Positions 6,476 through 9,092 of a stretch of 9,092 bases of DNA are shown piece after piece (within the stretch, counting starts at the first letter, position 1; each line of letters opens with the position of its first letter). Origin of the DNA: Leucothrix mucor (GTDB lineage Bacteria > Pseudomonadota > Gammaproteobacteria > Thiotrichales > Thiotrichaceae); the NCBI GenBank assembly GCA_015662325.1, contig DQUJ01000116.1, positions 1 to 9,092 of the forward strand, written 5' to 3'. The notes beneath the pieces are model-generated. The model was not told the origin of the DNA. It saw nothing but the letters and a program-made list of their open reading frames with translations, and ran no database searches. The translations under genes and the position numbers were made by a program.

Positions 6476-6499
6476 ATTTTAGTTTGGAAGACCTACTCA

Positions 6500-7690
6500 A
6501 TGGCTGATTCACTCATGTCTACTTACGCTCGTTTACCCGTTGCATTTAAAAGCGGCACAGGTGCCTATCTCACTGATAGTAACGGCAAAGAATATCTGGA
6601 TGCTATTTCTGGTATCGCCGTGTGTGGCCTAGGTCATGCTCACCCGAAAGTGGCTGAAGCGATTGCAGATCAAGCCAAGACACTTCTGCATACATCCAAC
6701 CTATACGAGATTACGCATCAATCCGAATTGGGTGACAAGCTTTGTGCTTTATCGGGAATGGAAAAAGTTTTCTTTAGTAATTCTGGTGCGGAAGCTAACG
6801 AGGCGGCCATTAAATTAGCGCGCCTTTATGGTAAAAAACAAAATATAGAAGTTCCCAATATTATTGTTATGGAAGGTAGTTTTCACGGGCGTACCTTAGC
6901 GACTTTATCTGCAACAGGAAATAGCAAAGTACAGGCGGGGTTCTCTCCACTTGTCGAAGGTTTTGTTCGTGTGCCTTATAACGACATTGAAGCGATTCAA
7001 AAAGTTGCTAAAAGTAATCCAAATGTTGTTGCGATTTTAGTTGAGCCTGTACAGGGCGAAGGTGGGGTAATCATTCCGGATAGTGATTATTTAAGCAATA
7101 TTCGCAAAATATGTAATGATAATAACTGGCTAATGATGCTAGATGAAATTCAAACTGGTATAGGTAGAACGGGTGAATGGTTTGCATTTCAACACTCACA
7201 CAGCGCAGAAAGCCTAACACCGAATGACAAACCCGATGTGATGACCTTGGCAAAAGCATTAGGTAACGGTGTACCGATTGGTGCCTGCCTTGCAGCTGGC
7301 AAAGCAGTCGATGTGTTAACAGCGGGTACGCATGGTTCTACCTTTGGTGGTAATCCATTATCGACAAGAGCAGGCTTAGCCGTGCTTGAAACGATTGAAT
7401 ACGGCAATCTTGTTGCGAATGCCAAACACATTGGATATTACATGCTCGAACAGTTCAAAGCAGAACTTGCCGATGTTGAGTTTGTAAAAAACATTCGTGG
7501 CTTAGGCTTAATGATTGGTATCGAGTTAAGCAAAGACTGTACTAAATTAGTGGGTCAAGCACTTGATGAGAATTTACTGATCAATGTAACTGCCGGCAAT
7601 ACCGTGCGTTTGTTGCCTCCGTTAATAACTACTAAAGCCCAAGCAGATACCATCATCAGCACAGTATCTATCTTGATTAAAACATTTTAG
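6500..7690 (+). CDS. argD: Acetylornithine aminotransferase
   Basis: A 396-residue class III PLP-dependent aminotransferase that converts N-acetylglutamate semialdehyde to N2-acetylornithine in arginine synthesis (related enzymes also serve the lysine step). Landmarks in order are LDAISGIAVCGLGHAHP near residues 33-49, NSGAEANEAAIKLAR (about 94-108, PLP phosphate contacts), FHGRT, LVEPVQGEGG, LDEIQTGIGRTG with Asp215, LAKALGNGVPIG with the PLP lysine Lys252, and GSTFGGNPL. These features favour ArgD over GABA or ornithine aminotransferases, and argF next in line supports it. About eight extra residues (around AESLTPNDK) precede PDVMTLAK compared with usual ArgD; this is a surface loop and looks tolerated. 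GGAAG at 6486-6490 is the ribosome-binding site. The downstream gap of 315 bp implies that argF may have its own promoter. Confidence 0.93.
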   Translation: MADSLMSTYARLPVAFKSGTGAYLTDSNGKEYLDAISGIAVCGLGHAHPKVAEAIADQAKTLLHTSNLYEITHQSELGDKLCALSGMEKVFFSNSGAEANEAAIKLARLYGKKQNIEVPNIIVMEGSFHGRTLATLSATGNSKVQAGFSPLVEGFVRVPYNDIEAIQKVAKSNPNVVAILVEPVQGEGGVIIPDSDYLSNIRKICNDNNWLMMLDEIQTGIGRTGEWFAFQHSHSAESLTPNDKPDVMTLAKALGNGVPIGACLAAGKAVDVLTAGTHGSTFGGNPLSTRAGLAVLETIEYGNLVANAKHIGYYMLEQFKAELADVEFVKNIRGLGLMIGIELSKDCTKLVGQALDENLLINVTAGNTVRLLPPLITTKAQADTIISTVSILIKTF

Positions 7691-8005
7691 TAACAGCTTA
7701 TATCACTCCTAATGCTTGCTATTTCTGCGTTGATAAATGATCATTTACACTTGTAAACTCACAATTCCCGCCTTGAACTAACAAGTATTAGAAGCAATCT
7801 AAACTATTACAATGAGACCTTTGTACGAAAAATAGGACGAGATGAAAAATAGCGTAATTTCACCTGTTTTTTTTAAAGATTAGGTTAATAGCAGGACTAC
7901 TGAGCTAATTTTTAGGGAACACAGAAGGAACTCAAGCATTTTTAATCAGTCATATTTCTCGTGTAAAGATCTCACAACATTAAACAAATACAGGATTTTA
8001 CGATC
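7691..8005. other. 315-bp intergenic region argD-argF
   Basis: Holds the foldback element at 7706-7794, then about 210 bp of AT-rich sequence with T8 at 7867-7874 and no strong hairpin in front of it. GAGACCTTTGTACG near 7814-7827 looks like an insertion-sequence end, but no partner end is present. TTTAAT (7941-7946) and TAAAGA (7964-7969) are only a poor promoter pair. AGGA at 7992-7995 is the likely argF ribosome-binding site. No arginine-repressor box of the TGAAT-N4-ATTCA type was recognised, and no ORF is supported. Confidence 0.6.
7706..7794. repeat. Foldback (MITE-like) element downstream of argD, copy 2
   Basis: CTCCTAATGCTTG (7706-7718) and CAAGTATTAGAAG (7782-7794) are 13-bp terminal inverted repeats with two mismatches. 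The pairing continues imperfectly inward. Near the centre is a perfect 12-bp palindrome AAATGATCATTT (7735-7746). Ends and interior (GTTG, TCATTTA, GTAAACT, TTCCC) align collinearly with the element at 6262-6369, which carries about 18 extra bases in its middle. Non-coding, starting 15 nt after the argD stop. Confidence 0.72.
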
Positions 8006-8947
8006 ATGTCAAAACCAAGACATTTTCTTACATTAATGGATTTTAGCCGTGATGAATTACAGCTAATGATTCAACGCGCCATCGAATTAAAAAAGATGCG
8101 CAAAAATGGCGAAGTGTACGAACCCCTTAAAAACTTAACCTTGGCGATGATTTTTGATAAATCATCTACCCGCACCCGTGTTTCTTTTGAAGCAGGCATG
8201 AATCAACTGGGCGGACAGGCGATGTTTCTATCATCACGCGATACTCAATTAGGCCGTGGCGAACCTATTGAAGACAGTGCGCGTGTTATCTCTAGCATGG
8301 TCGATGTAGTGATGATTCGCACCTTTGGTCATGACATTGTCGAGACATTTTCCAAATATTCCAAGGTACCTGTCATCAACGCACTCACAGATGATTTTCA
8401 CCCCTGTCAGTTACTCGCAGATATGATGACCTATGTGGAGCATCGTGGCAGTATCGAAGGCAAAACAGTCGCTTACGTTGGCGATGGCAACAATATGTGT
8501 CATTCATGGATGAATGCAGCAAAGCAGTATGGCTTTCATCTCAATATTGCCTGCCCAAAAGGTTACGACCCCGATACAGAATTATCAAAAACATTAAGTA
8601 ATCACATCACCGTTTTTCATGATATTAATGATGCAGTGAAAAACGTCGATTTGATCACAACCGATGTTTGGGCAAGCATGGGTCAAGAAGAAGAACAAAA
8701 AATTCGCGAGAAAGCATTTAAAGCCTTTAAAGTTGATTCAGCGGTGATGAAACTCGCCAATAATGATGCTATTTTCATGCATTGTTTACCCGCGCATCGC
8801 GAAGAAGAAGTTAGCGCAAACGTGATTGATGGGCCACAAAGCGTGGTGTGGGATGAAGCTGAAAATCGTCTTCATGCACAAAAAGCGTTATTGGAAGCGT
8901 TGGTAGTTGGACTCCCCAATCAGGTTAATTTGAAGAAAGCTTCATAG
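8006..8947 (+). CDS. argF: Ornithine carbamoyltransferase (anabolic)
   Basis: A 313-residue enzyme that transfers the carbamoyl group from carbamoyl phosphate to ornithine, giving citrulline; cytoplasmic, normally a trimer. Signature motifs are all present: STRTR (residues 54-58, carbamoyl-phosphate binding), HPCQ (132-135), DVWASMG (220-226, with the SMG ornithine loop that separates it from aspartate carbamoyltransferase), and HCLPAHR (259-265) with the catalytic Cys260. Length is typical of the short anabolic class rather than the 330+ residue E. coli type. The ATG follows AGGA by 10 bases. It is the second arginine gene in line after argD, but 315 bp away. A GC-rich foldback repeat lies 10 bases after the stop. 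Confidence 0.97.
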   Translation: MSKPRHFLTLMDFSRDELQLMIQRAIELKKMRKNGEVYEPLKNLTLAMIFDKSSTRTRVSFEAGMNQLGGQAMFLSSRDTQLGRGEPIEDSARVISSMVDVVMIRTFGHDIVETFSKYSKVPVINALTDDFHPCQLLADMMTYVEHRGSIEGKTVAYVGDGNNMCHSWMNAAKQYGFHLNIACPKGYDPDTELSKTLSNHITVFHDINDAVKNVDLITTDVWASMGQEEEQKIREKAFKAFKVDSAVMKLANNDAIFMHCLPAHREEEVSANVIDGPQSVVWDEAENRLHAQKALLEALVVGLPNQVNLKKAS

Positions 8948-8957
8948 AAATATCCAG

Positions 8958-9075
8958 CCCCCTCTCCCTAACAGGGGGAGGGTTAGGGAGGGGTAGAAAG
9001 CTTGAAATACTACCATCTCTGAGATTCTACCCTCTCCCCAGCCCTCCCCCTGTTCTAATAGAAACTGGAGAGGGG
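8958..9075. repeat. GC-rich foldback element downstream of argF
   Basis: AACAGGGGGAGGG (8970-8982) is perfectly complementary to CCCTCCCCCTGTT (9042-9054). The arms continue inward with few mismatches to GGGTAGAA (8991-8998) opposite TTCTACCC (9025-9032). An outer pairing CCCCTCTCC (8959-8967) / GGAGAGGGG (9067-9075) closes the structure. The element of about 118 bp stands out sharply in composition from its surroundings. CCTCTCCCTAAC-type repeats of this kind are common intergenic elements. It could also serve as the argF 3' hairpin, although no T-run follows. Confidence 0.75.
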
Positions 9076-9092
9076 AATTAAAAAGAAATAAA

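Noticed and set aside
7941..7969. Promoter for argF (TTTAAT / TAAAGA, 17-bp spacing)
   Set aside because: Only 3/6 matches in each element, which is little better than expected in AT-rich sequence.
7691..8005. Arginine-repressor boxes upstream of argF
   Set aside because: No pair of TGAAT/ATTCA half-sites with the right spacing was found on either strand.

Overview
The window is an AT-rich bacterial chromosomal segment, most likely from a free-living gammaproteobacterium. The gltA, sodB and argF products resemble gammaproteobacterial proteins. The MurNAc-recycling pair amgK/murU and a YcgN-type protein point the same way. I cannot name the genus. Eight essentially complete genes of ordinary metabolism are present, plus one unknown lipoprotein and the first 17 codons of a ninth recognisable gene running off the left edge. 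I see no defence system, prophage, intact transposase, CRISPR array, tRNA or rRNA.

Layout. (1) 1-732, minus strand: an unknown lipoprotein gene, then the start of a ycgN-like gene 17 nt downstream. (2) 733-814: a divergent promoter region. (3) 815-2374, plus strand: type II citrate synthase (gltA), then a 61-residue DUF2892 membrane protein. (4) 2404-2482: a dRS3-like inverted-repeat element. (5) 2529-4350, plus strand: amgK and murU, the two-step route from MurNAc to UDP-MurNAc. A 75-bp palindromic element lies between them. (6) 4352-5317, minus strand: an EamA/DMT transporter convergent with murU. Its leader can form two mutually exclusive hairpins around the start codon. (7) 5318-5675: a 358-bp divergent intergenic region. 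(8) 5676-6254: iron superoxide dismutase (sodB). (9) 6500-7690 and 8006-8947: argD and argF, two steps of arginine synthesis, separated by 315 bp. The last 120 bases hold a G/C-rich foldback repeat.

The genes share no common pathway except amgK+murU (cell-wall recycling) and argD+argF (N-acetylornithine to ornithine, then citrulline). What stands out is between the genes. Nearly every longer gap carries a short non-coding inverted-repeat element, and at least four unrelated families are present. By direct comparison, the elements downstream of sodB and downstream of argD are diverged copies of one family. The most interesting regulatory candidate is the three-segment leader of the EamA transporter, in which one strand segment can pair either upstream or with the ribosome-binding site and start codon.
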